Source of the DNA: Paenibacillus pasadenensis
GTDB taxonomy: Bacteria; Bacillota; Bacilli; Paenibacillales; Paenibacillaceae
DNA length: 64,000 nt
NCBI RefSeq assembly: GCF_023715725.1
Contig: NZ_JAMBOT010000005.1
Coordinates: 62,001-126,000, forward strand
Direction: 5' to 3'
The position numbers were made by a program, and so were the translations under genes. The stretch's first letter is position 1; every line of letters starts with the position of its first letter. The notes under the pieces are model-generated. The model was not told the origin of the DNA. It was given only the letters and a program-made list of their open reading frames with translations, and did not search any database. This document shows, piece by piece, positions 32,400-41,135 of the stretch.

Positions 32400-32618
32400 A
32401 TGATGAAATCTATTACATTCAAGAACCGCTCCGTCCCCGTCTTCTACCCCCCCGGACAAGAGGAGGCGGCTCGGCTGCTGCCCGATAAGCTGAAGGAGTA
32501 CGAGTTGAACTTTGATTTCCGCAAACGCTGGAAGCGAATCTCCTCGGTGCAGCTATCGCGGGATGTGGCTATTTTTCAATATAATGACGGAACAAAACTG
32601 TATTTGGAAGTTTGTTGA
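32400..32618 (+). CDS. Small hypothetical protein, 72 residues
   Basis: Starts MMKSITFKN from ATG 32400, behind AAGGGGGTG; an upstream ATG at 32376 has a poorer site and adds eight residues. The product has mixed charge with FDFRKRWKRISSVQLSRDVAIFQYNDG near the end. No family was recognised. It is flanked by a 290-bp gap on the left in which I see nothing firm, and by a terminator on the right. Confidence 0.55.
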   Translation: MMKSITFKNRSVPVFYPPGQEEAARLLPDKLKEYELNFDFRKRWKRISSVQLSRDVAIFQYNDGTKLYLEVC

Positions 32619-32711
32619 TGCTGCAGAAGACCTCTTGAGCAAGCCAGTCTGACCGCCGGGCGGTACATAAACCAGCTTTTTGACAGATGTCCCGGCAGTC
32701 GCTAGTCAAAT

Positions 32712-32754
32712 GAAAAAGCTGTCCTTCGCCTTTACGGCGGGACAGCTTTTTTTC
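32712..32754. terminator. Bidirectional terminator
   Basis: AAAAAGCTGTCC and GGACAGCTTTTTTT pair perfectly across a 14-base loop region. It serves the small gene at 32400 and the leftward aldo/keto reductase. Confidence 0.85.
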
Positions 32755-32781
32755 ATCGGCAGAGTTTATTAAAAAACGGGA

Positions 32782-33777
32782 TTAAGGCCGGGATAAAATG
32801 TCTTCAATGATCCGCAGCTCTTCCTCGCTGAAATCCAGCTGATCCAACGCACGGACGCTGCTCTCAATCTGCTCCGTACGGCTGGCGCCGATAAGAGCTG
32901 AGGTTACCCGCCCTCCGCGAAGCGTCCAGGCGAGGGCCATCGCGGCAAGGGTTTGTCCGCGCTGCTGCGCAACTTCATTTAAACTCCGGATCCGCTTCAG
33001 GTTGCTCTCCGTAATGTTGTCCGTGCTCATGAAGACGCTCGGCCCGGCCGCGCGCGAGTCGGACGGGATCCCGTTCAAGTAACGATCCGTCAGCATGCCG
33101 CCGGCAAGCGGGCTGAACACGATCGATCCGATGCCTTCCTCATCCAGCACATCCTGCAGCCCGTTTTCAATCCAGCGGTTAACCATCGAATACGACGGCT
33201 GATGGATCAGACAAGGCGTGCCCAGCTGCTTCAGAATACGGGATGCCTCGCGAGTCTGCTCCGCGCTGTAATTGGAGATGCCGACGTAAAGCGCTTTGCC
33301 GGAACGCACCGCGTAATCAAGCGCGCTCATCGTTTCCTCCAGCGGCGTGTCAGGGTCCGGACGGTGATGATAAAAAATGTCCACATAGTCGACGCCCATC
33401 CGTTTCAGGCTTTGATCCAGACTGGAGAGAACGGATTTGCGGGAGCCCCATTCTCCGTAAGGCCCAGGCCACATATAATAACCAGCCTTCGTGGATAAAA
33501 TGAGCTCGTCCCGGTAAGGAGCCAGATCATGCTTCAGAATACGTCCAAAGTTCTCCTCTGCGGAGCCGGGCGGCGGGCCGTAATTGTTGGCGAGGTCAAA
33601 GTGGGTGATGCCGGAATCAAATGCGCAGCGCACCATCGCCCGGCCGTTCTCGTAGCGGTCGTTGCCGCCGAAGTTATGCCATAGTCCGAGCGAGATGGCA
33701 GGCAGCTTCAGGCCGCTCCGCCCAGTGCGATTGTATTTCATTGCCTCATAACGATTGGAAGCAGGCACATAGGTCAT
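32782..33777 (-). CDS. Aldo/keto reductase, YghZ (L-glyceraldehyde-3-phosphate reductase) type
   Basis: 331 residues; NADPH-dependent. MKYNRTGRSGLKLPAISLGLWHNFG (about 13-37) and the catalytic tetrad are visible: Asp in FDLANNYGPP (Tyr as well), Lys in LSTKAGY, His in IFYHHRPD. The block VGISNYSAEQ is usual for Kv-beta-like AKRs. E. coli YghZ acts on L-glyceraldehyde-3-phosphate and methylglyoxal. AAGGAGG precedes the ATG at 33777. Confidence 0.9.
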   Translation of the reverse strand: MTYVPASNRYEAMKYNRTGRSGLKLPAISLGLWHNFGGNDRYENGRAMVRCAFDSGITHFDLANNYGPPPGSAEENFGRILKHDLAPYRDELILSTKAGYYMWPGPYGEWGSRKSVLSSLDQSLKRMGVDYVDIFYHHRPDPDTPLEETMSALDYAVRSGKALYVGISNYSAEQTREASRILKQLGTPCLIHQPSYSMVNRWIENGLQDVLDEEGIGSIVFSPLAGGMLTDRYLNGIPSDSRAAGPSVFMSTDNITESNLKRIRSLNEVAQQRGQTLAAMALAWTLRGGRVTSALIGASRTEQIESSVRALDQLDFSEEELRIIEDILSRP

Positions 33778-33829
33778 GCTGAATTCCTCCTTAGAATGAG
33801 TTACGTGATGAATACAATTTCAACGGTAT

Positions 33830-35290
33830 TTAACCCGGCAAAGGCTTGCCCGTACGAACAGGCAGATAAGCCTCTTCTTGAGCGGTTTTGGCGAAAAACT
33901 CCGGCTCCTCCCGCGCCAGCTGAAGCCAGGCATTAACGCAAGAAGGATCGAAATGGCGTCCCGCTTGAGACGAGATGAGCTCCAATGCGCCCTGATGCGT
34001 CATCGCCTGACGATAGGAGCGCTGCGAGGTAAGCGCATCGTAAACGTCCGCCACTGCCGTAATTCTCGCCAAGAGCGGAATCTCTTCGCCCTGCAGTGAA
34101 TCGGGATACCCGCCGCCTTCCCAGCGTTCATGATGAGAGCGGATGACCGACAGTTCCTCTCGCATGAAGCCGAGATTGCGGCACAGCTCGTATCCCCGAA
34201 CGGGATGCTGCTCAACGACCAGGCGCTCCTCCGTTGTTAAAGCGGCGGGCTTGCGCAAAATAACCTCTGATATGTAGAGCTTGCCGACATCGTGCACAAT
34301 CGCGCCTTGGCCCACCGCCAACAGCTCGGATGGAGAAAGCCCCATCCTCTCGCCCAGCTTGAGCGCGTACAGGGCGACGCGGTAATTATGCCCTGCCGTA
34401 TATTCATCTTTTTGCTCGGTTGCCTGAATTAAATCCTGAACGCTTGGCGAAATGCATCTCTGCAGCCATTCCTGCGGACTGGAGCGAAAGATCGCCCGCA
34501 ATGAAGCCGTAAGGGATGCTCCGCTGCCCGCCAGCTGCCGCAGCAGCCCGGAAGCGACTACGACAAGCGAGGTGAGCAGCAGCAAATGGTAGATCCACCA
34601 GCTCAGCCGCCACGTCTCGCCGTTCACCATAACGACTTGTCCGGCAGCCAAAAAGCCGCAGCCGTACACAATTGCGAGCTGCAGCGGCATTCCGGCCGAA
34701 CGGTAATCTCTGGCGAAGTTCATCGCCGCATGCAGAAGCAGCAGAAGCACAGCAACCGTCAGCACCGTCCGCACGCCCTGCAGCCCCATTGCCCAGTTGT
34801 GCATCGTATGAGGGCCTCTCATGGATATTGCCAGGAAAAGAACCAGTCCGGCCGTGTACACAGGCGACAGCCACCGGTGAGCGTCTTTAAGACGGACCGC
34901 AAGCCCTCTGGCGGAAGGCAGCGAGGCCAGCCAAAGCCAGACGGTAGCGGCGAGAATGCCGAGCTGGGAAGACACGCCCTGGACGCTGTTATGATCCATA
35001 ACAAATCCCGGTGTCGCCAGCCCGTGCAGCATCAGCAATCCTGTCATTGATATATAAGCCAACGATAGAAACGAGACGCCAAGATTGCGCAGCCTCATTC
35101 CCGCATAACCTAAAGCTGCGGCGAGCAGCAAAGCCAGAAAAGATACGATGCTGACCAAATAAAAATGGACAACGGGCGATTGCAAATAAGGATCGAGCCC
35201 TCCCCATGAGCGAAGCATCTCAAATAACCCGAGCGGAACGAGGAAGGATAGGATCGGTACCGGCAATAGCCGGGCGGCAGAGCGACGCAT
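33830..35290 (-). CDS. Membrane HD-GYP domain protein (probable cyclic-di-GMP phosphodiesterase)
   Basis: About 486 residues. Eight or so helices occupy the first 260. The rest is HD-GYP: EYTAGHNYRVA (about 298-308), IVHDVGKLYI (HD at about 340) and HHERWEGGGYP, where the family has HHExxDGxGYP, so the Asp is Glu. The GYP triad is present. The start is uncertain: ATG 35290 (GAGGTG upstream) or GTG 35305. It lies about 50 bp upstream of the aldo/keto reductase on the same strand. Activity on c-di-GMP is likely but not proven by sequence. Confidence 0.88.
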   Translation of the reverse strand: MRRSAARLLPVPILSFLVPLGLFEMLRSWGGLDPYLQSPVVHFYLVSIVSFLALLLAAALGYAGMRLRNLGVSFLSLAYISMTGLLMLHGLATPGFVMDHNSVQGVSSQLGILAATVWLWLASLPSARGLAVRLKDAHRWLSPVYTAGLVLFLAISMRGPHTMHNWAMGLQGVRTVLTVAVLLLLLHAAMNFARDYRSAGMPLQLAIVYGCGFLAAGQVVMVNGETWRLSWWIYHLLLLTSLVVVASGLLRQLAGSGASLTASLRAIFRSSPQEWLQRCISPSVQDLIQATEQKDEYTAGHNYRVALYALKLGERMGLSPSELLAVGQGAIVHDVGKLYISEVILRKPAALTTEERLVVEQHPVRGYELCRNLGFMREELSVIRSHHERWEGGGYPDSLQGEEIPLLARITAVADVYDALTSQRSYRQAMTHQGALELISSQAGRHFDPSCVNAWLQLAREEPEFFAKTAQEEAYLPVRTGKPLPG

Positions 35291-35472
35291 AGGACGGAAG
35301 TTCACCTCGAAAGCCGCGCAGGGCTGTGTAAATTAACGGTGAGTACAGACAAGTGCTGACGCCTATACAAATCCGGCAGGCTGCTATAAGATGGAAAAAC
35401 AACGAAGCTTTAACGTTAGCATACCTCATTTTGCGAACTTTTCAAGTCAAGGTTGAAACCAGGAGATGATTG

Positions 35473-36363
35473 ATGATGTCTTCCCAATACCAAGTGAAAA
35501 TTACGAAAGAACAATATCAGATGGTTGAGCTTTCCGAAGCCTCCACCCGCTCCAGCGTGCTGCTCTGTCCTGAACGCGGCGGTATCGCGCTGCAATGCCG
35601 GCTCAACGGCTACGAGTTATTTTATCTGGATGAAGCTACGTTTCTTGATCCGTCCGCCAATATCCGCGGCGGCAACCCCATCCTGTTCCCGATCAGCGGT
35701 CCGGTTGAGGACGGCGAGTACGAGTGGGACGGCCGCACATACCGGATGAAACAGCACGGCGTCGCCCGCACGGAAGCATGGGAGATTGCCGACACCTCGG
35801 AAAGCAACGGCGCTTCCGTTACGCTCCGGCTGCGCAGCAATGAACGTACGCTGGAGGCTTTTCCGTTCCAGTTCGAGCTGTTGTTCACCTATACGCTGAA
35901 AAACGGCGCACTGACGATTGATCAGGAATACCGCAATCTGTCGGATCGGAACATGCCAATGTACCCCGGATTCCATCCTTACTTTGCGACCAACCGCAAA
36001 AATATCCCTTACGGCACCGATGCGACAACGTATCTGGATTACAACGACCATGCCGAAAAGCCGTTCCACGGCGCTCTTGATCTGGATGGAATGCCGGAAT
36101 CCGCCGCTCTCTTGAACGCCGTCAAGCCGGAAATTTCCTTCCCGCTCGACAGCGGCATAACCGTTATGCTGAGCTACAGCGATTCCTTTAAATATGTTGT
36201 GTTATGGAGCGTGGAGGGCAAGCCGTTTGTCTGCGTCGAGCCTTGGATGGCGCTGGGAGGCGAGCTGAACCTGAACCGTCAGGCGGAGCTTGTCCTTGTG
36301 CCTGCAGGCGAAACGGTTCCAGCCCAGCTGACCATTCAAGCCTCTCACACAAAAAATTCTTGA
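35473..36363 (+). CDS. Aldose 1-epimerase family protein
   Basis: About 296 residues; a galactose mutarotase-like beta-sandwich. GGNPILFPISGPVED (about 67-81), MKQHGVARTEAW with the conserved His (about 94-105), YPGFHPYF with the second His (about 163-170) and VEPWMALGGELN (with the catalytic Glu) match the YeaD/GalM-like pattern. Start choice: AGGAGATGATTG puts ATG 35473 or 35476 at proper distance. Ends overlap with the convergent acetyltransferase gene by 19 bp. Confidence 0.88.
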   Translation: MMSSQYQVKITKEQYQMVELSEASTRSSVLLCPERGGIALQCRLNGYELFYLDEATFLDPSANIRGGNPILFPISGPVEDGEYEWDGRTYRMKQHGVARTEAWEIADTSESNGASVTLRLRSNERTLEAFPFQFELLFTYTLKNGALTIDQEYRNLSDRNMPMYPGFHPYFATNRKNIPYGTDATTYLDYNDHAEKPFHGALDLDGMPESAALLNAVKPEISFPLDSGITVMLSYSDSFKYVVLWSVEGKPFVCVEPWMALGGELNLNRQAELVLVPAGETVPAQLTIQASHTKNS

Positions 36364-36932
36364 GCCTTATCGCGGCTTAACTCTTTTTCAAACAGGACAA
36401 ATCCGCTGGCGCTTATGCCTATCTCCGTGTAACCGCATGAGCGGTACAGCTCGCCAAGCTTCGGATTGGATGCGATGCAGTCCAGCCGGATTGCGGTTTT
36501 ACCGGAATAAACGACGTTTTTCTCAGCCCAGCGCAAAATGGAGCGCCCCAGCCCGGCACCCGAGTAATCGCGGGCAGAAGCCAGCCGGTGCAAGTACACA
36601 TAACGCTCATGGCCTTGCTCTCCCCATAACTCCCGGTCCCATGGGCCGGGCTGCTGCATCAGAATGACCATGCCAGCCGCACGCCCCGGCACTCTGCCGG
36701 GGCTTTTTTGCGTATCCCGAAACAAAACCGCCTCGCCTCTCGCCGCCGCATCCCTCAGGCCGTGGCTATCTTCGCCGGTCAATAATCCGCTCCACTGAGT
36801 TGAGCCCCGGCTATGCAGCCAACGCGCAATGCCGAGCAGCAGCTCCATTGCCTCATCCATATTGCCCGGCGAAATCAGCTCAGCTGAAAACCCTTCTTTC
36901 AGTTCATGGTTAAGGATCGTTAATGTGGTCAA
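36345..36932 (-). CDS. GNAT family N-acetyltransferase
   Basis: 195 residues from a TTG start at 36932, for which AAGGAG is well placed. The acetyl-CoA-binding motif is seen as LASARDYSGAGLGRSILRWAE (the R/Q-x-x-G-x-G/A form, about 117-137), and IRLDCIASNPKLGELYRSCGYTEIG is the typical end of the fold. The substrate is unknown. Confidence 0.85.
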   Translation of the reverse strand: MTTLTILNHELKEGFSAELISPGNMDEAMELLLGIARWLHSRGSTQWSGLLTGEDSHGLRDAAARGEAVLFRDTQKSPGRVPGRAAGMVILMQQPGPWDRELWGEQGHERYVYLHRLASARDYSGAGLGRSILRWAEKNVVYSGKTAIRLDCIASNPKLGELYRSCGYTEIGISASGFVLFEKELSRDKAQEFFV

Positions 36933-37084
36933 AGCTAATCACTCCTTAAAAGATTGTCTGAAAAATAGCGGCTCGCTCAGCTCACGATCCTCTCGGTTGG
37001 AAAACGCATGACTAGGGTAAATTGCTCATAGTTGTTCGGACAAACCCGAAGCTAATCTCGACAAAACCAACCAGGAGGTTCACT

Positions 37085-37957
37085 ATGACAAGCTCAAACA
37101 AGCAAACCGTCAAAACGTTCCCCCCTCAGCATCAAAACAAACAGCCCGGCATTGAATCCGAGATGAACCCGCTTCCGGTGTTCGACACCCCGGAATACAA
37201 AGGCTCCGGCAAGCTGGCAGGGAAAAAAGCGCTCATTACCGGAGGCGACAGCGGCATCGGCCGGGCCGTTGCCATTGCATTTGCCAAGGAAGGCGCCGAT
37301 GTTTCCATCGTTTATTTAAACGAGGACGGCGACGCCGAGCTGACAAAACAGGCCGTGGAGGCACAGGGCCGTACCTGCCTGCTCATCCGGGGAGATGTCG
37401 GCGACGAAAAGTTTGCCTCGTCAGCGGTCCAACAGACGGTTGACGCGCTTGGCGGGCTGGACGTGCTCATCAACAACGCGGCGGAGCAGCATCCTCAGCA
37501 GAAATTCGAGGATATTACCGCCCAGCAGCTGGAGCAGACGTTCCGCACCAATATTTTCTCCATGTTCCATCTTACCAAAGCGGCGCTGCCTTATCTAAAA
37601 AACGGCAGCTCTATCGTCAATACGGCTTCCGTCACAGCTTACGAGGGCAATCCGCTGCTCATCGACTACTCCTCTACTAAAGGGGCGATCGTCAGCTTCA
37701 CCCGCGCGCTGTCCAACCATCTGGTCGAACGCGGCGTTCGCGTGAACGGCGTCGCACCGGGCCCGATCTGGACGCCGCTCATCCCGTCGACTTTTGACGC
37801 TCAGCATGTGTCCGAATTCGGCGGCGACACTCCGATGAAACGCGCCGGACAGCCGCATGAGCTTGCTCCAGCCTATGTGTACCTGGCGAGCAGCGACTCC
37901 TCCTACGTATCCGGCCAGATGATTCACATCAACGGCGGTCAGGTGCTGAACGGTTAA
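37085..37957 (+). CDS. Short-chain dehydrogenase/reductase, YhdF/YdaD type (general stress SDR)
   Basis: 290 residues. ATG 37085 is preceded by AGGAGG; the frame extends further upstream without a site. The Rossmann loop GGDSGIGRAVA (about 53-63), the NNAA motif and the catalytic Ser/Tyr/Lys (VNTASVT, then DYSSTKGAI with Tyr and Lys) are intact. A long N-terminal extension (FPPQHQNKQPGIESEMNPLP) is typical of YdaD/YhxC/YhdF proteins in Bacillus. Those are general-stress proteins; the same role is inferred. Confidence 0.9.
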   Translation: MTSSNKQTVKTFPPQHQNKQPGIESEMNPLPVFDTPEYKGSGKLAGKKALITGGDSGIGRAVAIAFAKEGADVSIVYLNEDGDAELTKQAVEAQGRTCLLIRGDVGDEKFASSAVQQTVDALGGLDVLINNAAEQHPQQKFEDITAQQLEQTFRTNIFSMFHLTKAALPYLKNGSSIVNTASVTAYEGNPLLIDYSSTKGAIVSFTRALSNHLVERGVRVNGVAPGPIWTPLIPSTFDAQHVSEFGGDTPMKRAGQPHELAPAYVYLASSDSSYVSGQMIHINGGQVLNG

Positions 37958-37973
37958 GCGTAAAAATTCCCAT

Positions 37974-38028
37974 AAAAAAAGCTCCGCTTGCCATCCGAAG
38001 CCGGATTGGCGTTTAGCGGAGCTTTTTT
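37974..38028. terminator. Bidirectional terminator
   Basis: AAAAAAAGCTCCGCT and AGCGGAGCTTTTTT pair across a 26-base loop containing a weaker inner stem. Confidence 0.8.
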
Positions 38029-38030
38029 CA

Positions 38031-38939
38031 TTATACCGGGCCAAAATCAGCTTCAGCCAAATCGCCGCTAATGCCAAAGGCAGCGCGGCTGCCGCTTGCA
38101 GCGGCAATGACAAGCTGAGAAGGAGAAGTGCCTGCCGTATCGCCTGCGGCGTATACACCCGGAACGGTCGTCCGGCCGTAAGGGTCGACCATAACCGCCC
38201 CTCCCGCATCATGCGCGCAGCCGAGCTGGGCTCCCAGCTGCGTGCCAAGCATCGCTTCCGGCGTAATAAAACCGCCGCTGCGCGCAATGAGCGTGCCGTC
38301 CTCAAACCGGACGGCCTTAAGCTTCCCGCCGCTGCCTTCAAATGCGGCAATTCTCGTGCGGGACACCTTCACGCCGCGCGCTTCCAGCGCCTGCTGCTGC
38401 TGCGCAGTCAACTGGCCTTGGCCGTGCGTGCAAACGAGCACGTCGCGGGACCACCCCAGCAGCAGCTTCGCCTGCTGGAATAAATTGCTGCTAGTGGAGA
38501 CGGCAACAATCGGCGCATCCCGCAGTTCCCATCCGTCACAGTAAGGACAGTTGAACAAGGAGCTGCCGTACATTTCCCTCAAGCCCGGGACATCCGGCAG
38601 CTGCTCTTTTAGCCCCGCCGCGAGCAGCAGCGTACGAGCCTCTACCGCGTGTCCTGATTCCGTGCGGAGCCGGAAAAGGCCCGCGTAACGTTCGATGGTG
38701 ACAACCCGTCCCTGGCGCATCCGGACGGTCGGGTAGCTCTCCGCTTCTTCCCTGGCAAGACGCCGGAATTCGGCAGGAGAAACGCCGTCGCGGGTCAAGT
38801 AGCCGTGTCCCGCCTGCGTAACCGCATTGCGCGGTTTATGATCATCCAAAAGCAGCACGGACCTGCGGGCTCGCCCAAGCACCAGCGCCGCGCTAAGTCC
38901 CGCTGGCCCGCCTCCTACAATGGCGCAATCTATCATCAT
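38031..38939 (-). CDS. Thioredoxin reductase-like NAD(P)/FAD oxidoreductase
   Basis: 302 residues. FAD loop GGGPAGLSAALVLGRAR (about 8-24), redox-active CPYCDGWE (about 134-141) instead of the CATC of true thioredoxin reductase, the NAD(P) strand near 148-165 and the C-terminal GVYAAGDTAGT (about 260-270). This CPYC-DGWE subgroup is common in soil bacteria and fungi; the partner is unknown and it may not act on thioredoxin. AAGGAGG precedes the first of two ATGs at 38939. Confidence 0.88.
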   Translation of the reverse strand: MMIDCAIVGGGPAGLSAALVLGRARRSVLLLDDHKPRNAVTQAGHGYLTRDGVSPAEFRRLAREEAESYPTVRMRQGRVVTIERYAGLFRLRTESGHAVEARTLLLAAGLKEQLPDVPGLREMYGSSLFNCPYCDGWELRDAPIVAVSTSSNLFQQAKLLLGWSRDVLVCTHGQGQLTAQQQQALEARGVKVSRTRIAAFEGSGGKLKAVRFEDGTLIARSGGFITPEAMLGTQLGAQLGCAHDAGGAVMVDPYGRTTVPGVYAAGDTAGTSPSQLVIAAASGSRAAFGISGDLAEADFGPV

Positions 38940-39016
38940 CCGCAGTCCTCCTTCGAGCGGTGCTTCGCTACTTACTTTATTAGCGGAAGCGCCTGCCTAG
39001 AAGAAGGAGCTGCGAG

Positions 39017-39925
39017 TTAATTGCCGCCGGATACCGGTACTGCCGCTCCGTAATATTCCTCAAGCGTATCGCCGCTCTGTTCCAGCTTATGCGCCAGATC
39101 GACACCTACGTAGCGGATATGCCACGGCTCGTATTTATACCCTGTAATGGCCTCTTTGCCTTCCGGGTAACGGATAATGTAACCATAATCCGCTGCATAT
39201 TTGGCAAGCCATTCCGCTTCCGGCGTTCCGCCGAAGCAGCTCTCGGCTGCACATTTGCCGTCGATGCCGGACACGTCGATTGCAAGACCTGTCTGATGCT
39301 CGCTATGTCCCGGACGCGCGCTGTACTTGTTCGCAGCTTCAACGCCGTCTTTTTTGGCATAGTTGTCAAACAACGTCTTCTGGCGGGACTCCGTGCGGTA
39401 GCCGGAAACTCCGGCAAGCTTAATGCCGTCTTTTTTGGCAGCCGCGACCAGATCCTCCAACGCCTTCGCCGCTTCCTTGCGCAGCTTGCGCTTATCGATT
39501 TTCTCCGAGAAAGTGAACGGGATGTCGGGATAAACCAGGTCATCCGGCGCGTAGCCTTTTGGCAGCTTAAACTGTTTGTTCACAAGCGCCGTAACCGCTT
39601 CGGCATTGGCGGTTACCTCTACAGCCGACCCCTTGTCTCCTCCGCCGCTGCTTCCTTCCTGTTTGCCGCCGCCTTGTTGCCCCGGAGTCGGATCGGTGGA
39701 CGGCTTGGAAGATGGCGTAGCACTCGGACTTGGACTAACGGATGCATCCGGCCCCTCTGTGGCGCCGTTGTTTGTATTCTGGCCAGCGTCAGGAGATGAG
39801 GATGGCTGTATGCTCGGCGAAGATGTTCCCGACGGGTTATTGGCTTCGCCGCCAGCCGAACAAGCGGCTCCAGTCAGCATGACCGCGATTAGCAGCGCTG
39901 CCGCTGCTGCAGATTTGGATCTCAT
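39017..39925 (-). CDS. D-alanyl-D-alanine carboxypeptidase lipoprotein, M15B (VanY/DacY-like)
   Basis: 302 residues. A signal peptide ends in lipobox LTGAAC (Cys about 22). A Ser/Pro/Gly-rich linker (about 25-100) then leads to the M15 domain. The zinc and catalytic motif SEHQTGLAIDVSG (SxHxxGxAxD, about 212-224) and the C-terminal EPWHIRYVG (the last zinc His) are intact. The product is extracytoplasmic and trims peptidoglycan pentapeptides. There are no van regulatory genes nearby, so housekeeping wall metabolism is likely, not glycopeptide resistance. Confidence 0.92.
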   Translation of the reverse strand: MRSKSAAAAALLIAVMLTGAACSAGGEANNPSGTSSPSIQPSSSPDAGQNTNNGATEGPDASVSPSPSATPSSKPSTDPTPGQQGGGKQEGSSGGGDKGSAVEVTANAEAVTALVNKQFKLPKGYAPDDLVYPDIPFTFSEKIDKRKLRKEAAKALEDLVAAAKKDGIKLAGVSGYRTESRQKTLFDNYAKKDGVEAANKYSARPGHSEHQTGLAIDVSGIDGKCAAESCFGGTPEAEWLAKYAADYGYIIRYPEGKEAITGYKYEPWHIRYVGVDLAHKLEQSGDTLEEYYGAAVPVSGGN

Positions 39926-40090
39926 GATGGCAATATCTCCCTATGGACAAATGTCCGAAAGTATCAAGTCATATTCAAGCATGGGCCGTTAGCCCCGCTA
40001 TTGGTTATACCACACAGACGCCTTTTCGCGAAGAATGGTTTCACTGCCGCATTCGCCTCATCCTTCCAATTGCATTCAGATAAATGATCA

Positions 40091-40119
40091 TTGAACTGCC
40101 AAGCAGGGAAGTTTATGCT
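40091..40119 (+). promoter_or_regulatory. Promoter of the alpha/beta hydrolase gene
   Basis: TTGAAC, a 17-base spacer and TATGCT about 43 bp before the start codon. No other firm feature was seen in the 236-bp gap 39926-40161. Confidence 0.55.
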
Positions 40120-40161
40120 TAGATTTGGAAAAGCTATATTGAAGAAAGGAGCACGACTTCC

Positions 40162-41004
40162 ATGCAAGAGGCGGTTCTGACATCACCCTTTGAGCTTAGA
40201 CTAAGCGATGGCGGCCTTATCCGGGGCGATATCCGCGTCACGGCTGCCGGCGGCAGCAGGCCTGCCGTGTTAATCGCACACGGCTTCAAGGGTTTCAAGG
40301 ACTGGGGCTTCTTTCCTTACGCTGCTGAGCAATTGGCCCGCGCGGGATTTTACACGATTACCTTCAATTTTTCGCGCAACGGGGTAAGCGGAAGTCAGGA
40401 GTTCGACGAATTGGGCAAATTCGGGCTAAATACATACAGCCGGGAGCAGGCCGATCTGGAACGGGTCATCGCTGCGCTTATCCGCAAAGAGCTGCCTCAC
40501 CAGGAAAAGGCTGATCCGAAGCGGCTCGGCCTCATCGGACATAGCAGAGGCGGCGGCAATGCGCTTCTGTTTGCAGCCGAGCATCCGCTTGTGCGAGCTG
40601 CTGTATCCTGGAACGGCATCGCCCGGGCCAACCTGTTTGAAGCGGCGTTTGAGGAGGAAGCGAGACGAGAGGGCGTAGCCTTCACGCCGAATGCCCGCAC
40701 CGGCCAGCAAATGCCGATTCGCAAGGAATTTTTCGAGGATCTCGACGCCAATGCGGAACGATTCGATATTCCCGCACGGTTAGCCTCGCTTCGCATTCCT
40801 GTGCTTCTCATACAAGGAGACCAGGATAGTCCAAGGCTGCTGGAGGCATTCCGCATCCTCAAGGATGCCGCTCAGAACGGCACCTCTCTGCTGCTGGAAG
40901 GGGCGGGGCACACGTTCGGAACGGTCCATCCGTTTGCTGGAACAACCGCTTCTTTAGAGTCGGGGCTTGAGGCGACAATCGAATTTTTGCGGCAAAAGAT
41001 TTAA
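40162..41004 (+). CDS. Alpha/beta hydrolase
   Basis: 280 residues. The nucleophile elbow GHSRGGG (about 128-134, Ser about 130), the early IAHGFKGFKDWGFF (oxyanion-hole region, about 38-51), the acid in the GDQDSP stretch (about 219-224) and the terminal His in EGAGHTFG (about 247-254) give a full triad. Esterase or peptidase-like; substrate unknown. AAGGAG precedes the ATG. Confidence 0.88.
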   Translation: MQEAVLTSPFELRLSDGGLIRGDIRVTAAGGSRPAVLIAHGFKGFKDWGFFPYAAEQLARAGFYTITFNFSRNGVSGSQEFDELGKFGLNTYSREQADLERVIAALIRKELPHQEKADPKRLGLIGHSRGGGNALLFAAEHPLVRAAVSWNGIARANLFEAAFEEEARREGVAFTPNARTGQQMPIRKEFFEDLDANAERFDIPARLASLRIPVLLIQGDQDSPRLLEAFRILKDAAQNGTSLLLEGAGHTFGTVHPFAGTTASLESGLEATIEFLRQKI

Positions 41005-41135
41005 GCAGCATTCCGGTTGGGTTTTTTTACAATTTCATGTTCCATTAAGGTAAGCGCGGGGCAGATTTGTTATGATTCGGGGAGTATGTTCCCGGGACAA
41101 GTTCCCGCTAAACACAGAAGGGAGTCAATCGTTCC

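Noticed and set aside
39017..39925. Glycopeptide resistance gene (vanY)
   Set aside because: The domain is of the VanY/DacY type, but no vanRS, vanHAX or related genes lie nearby; wall maintenance is the simpler reading.
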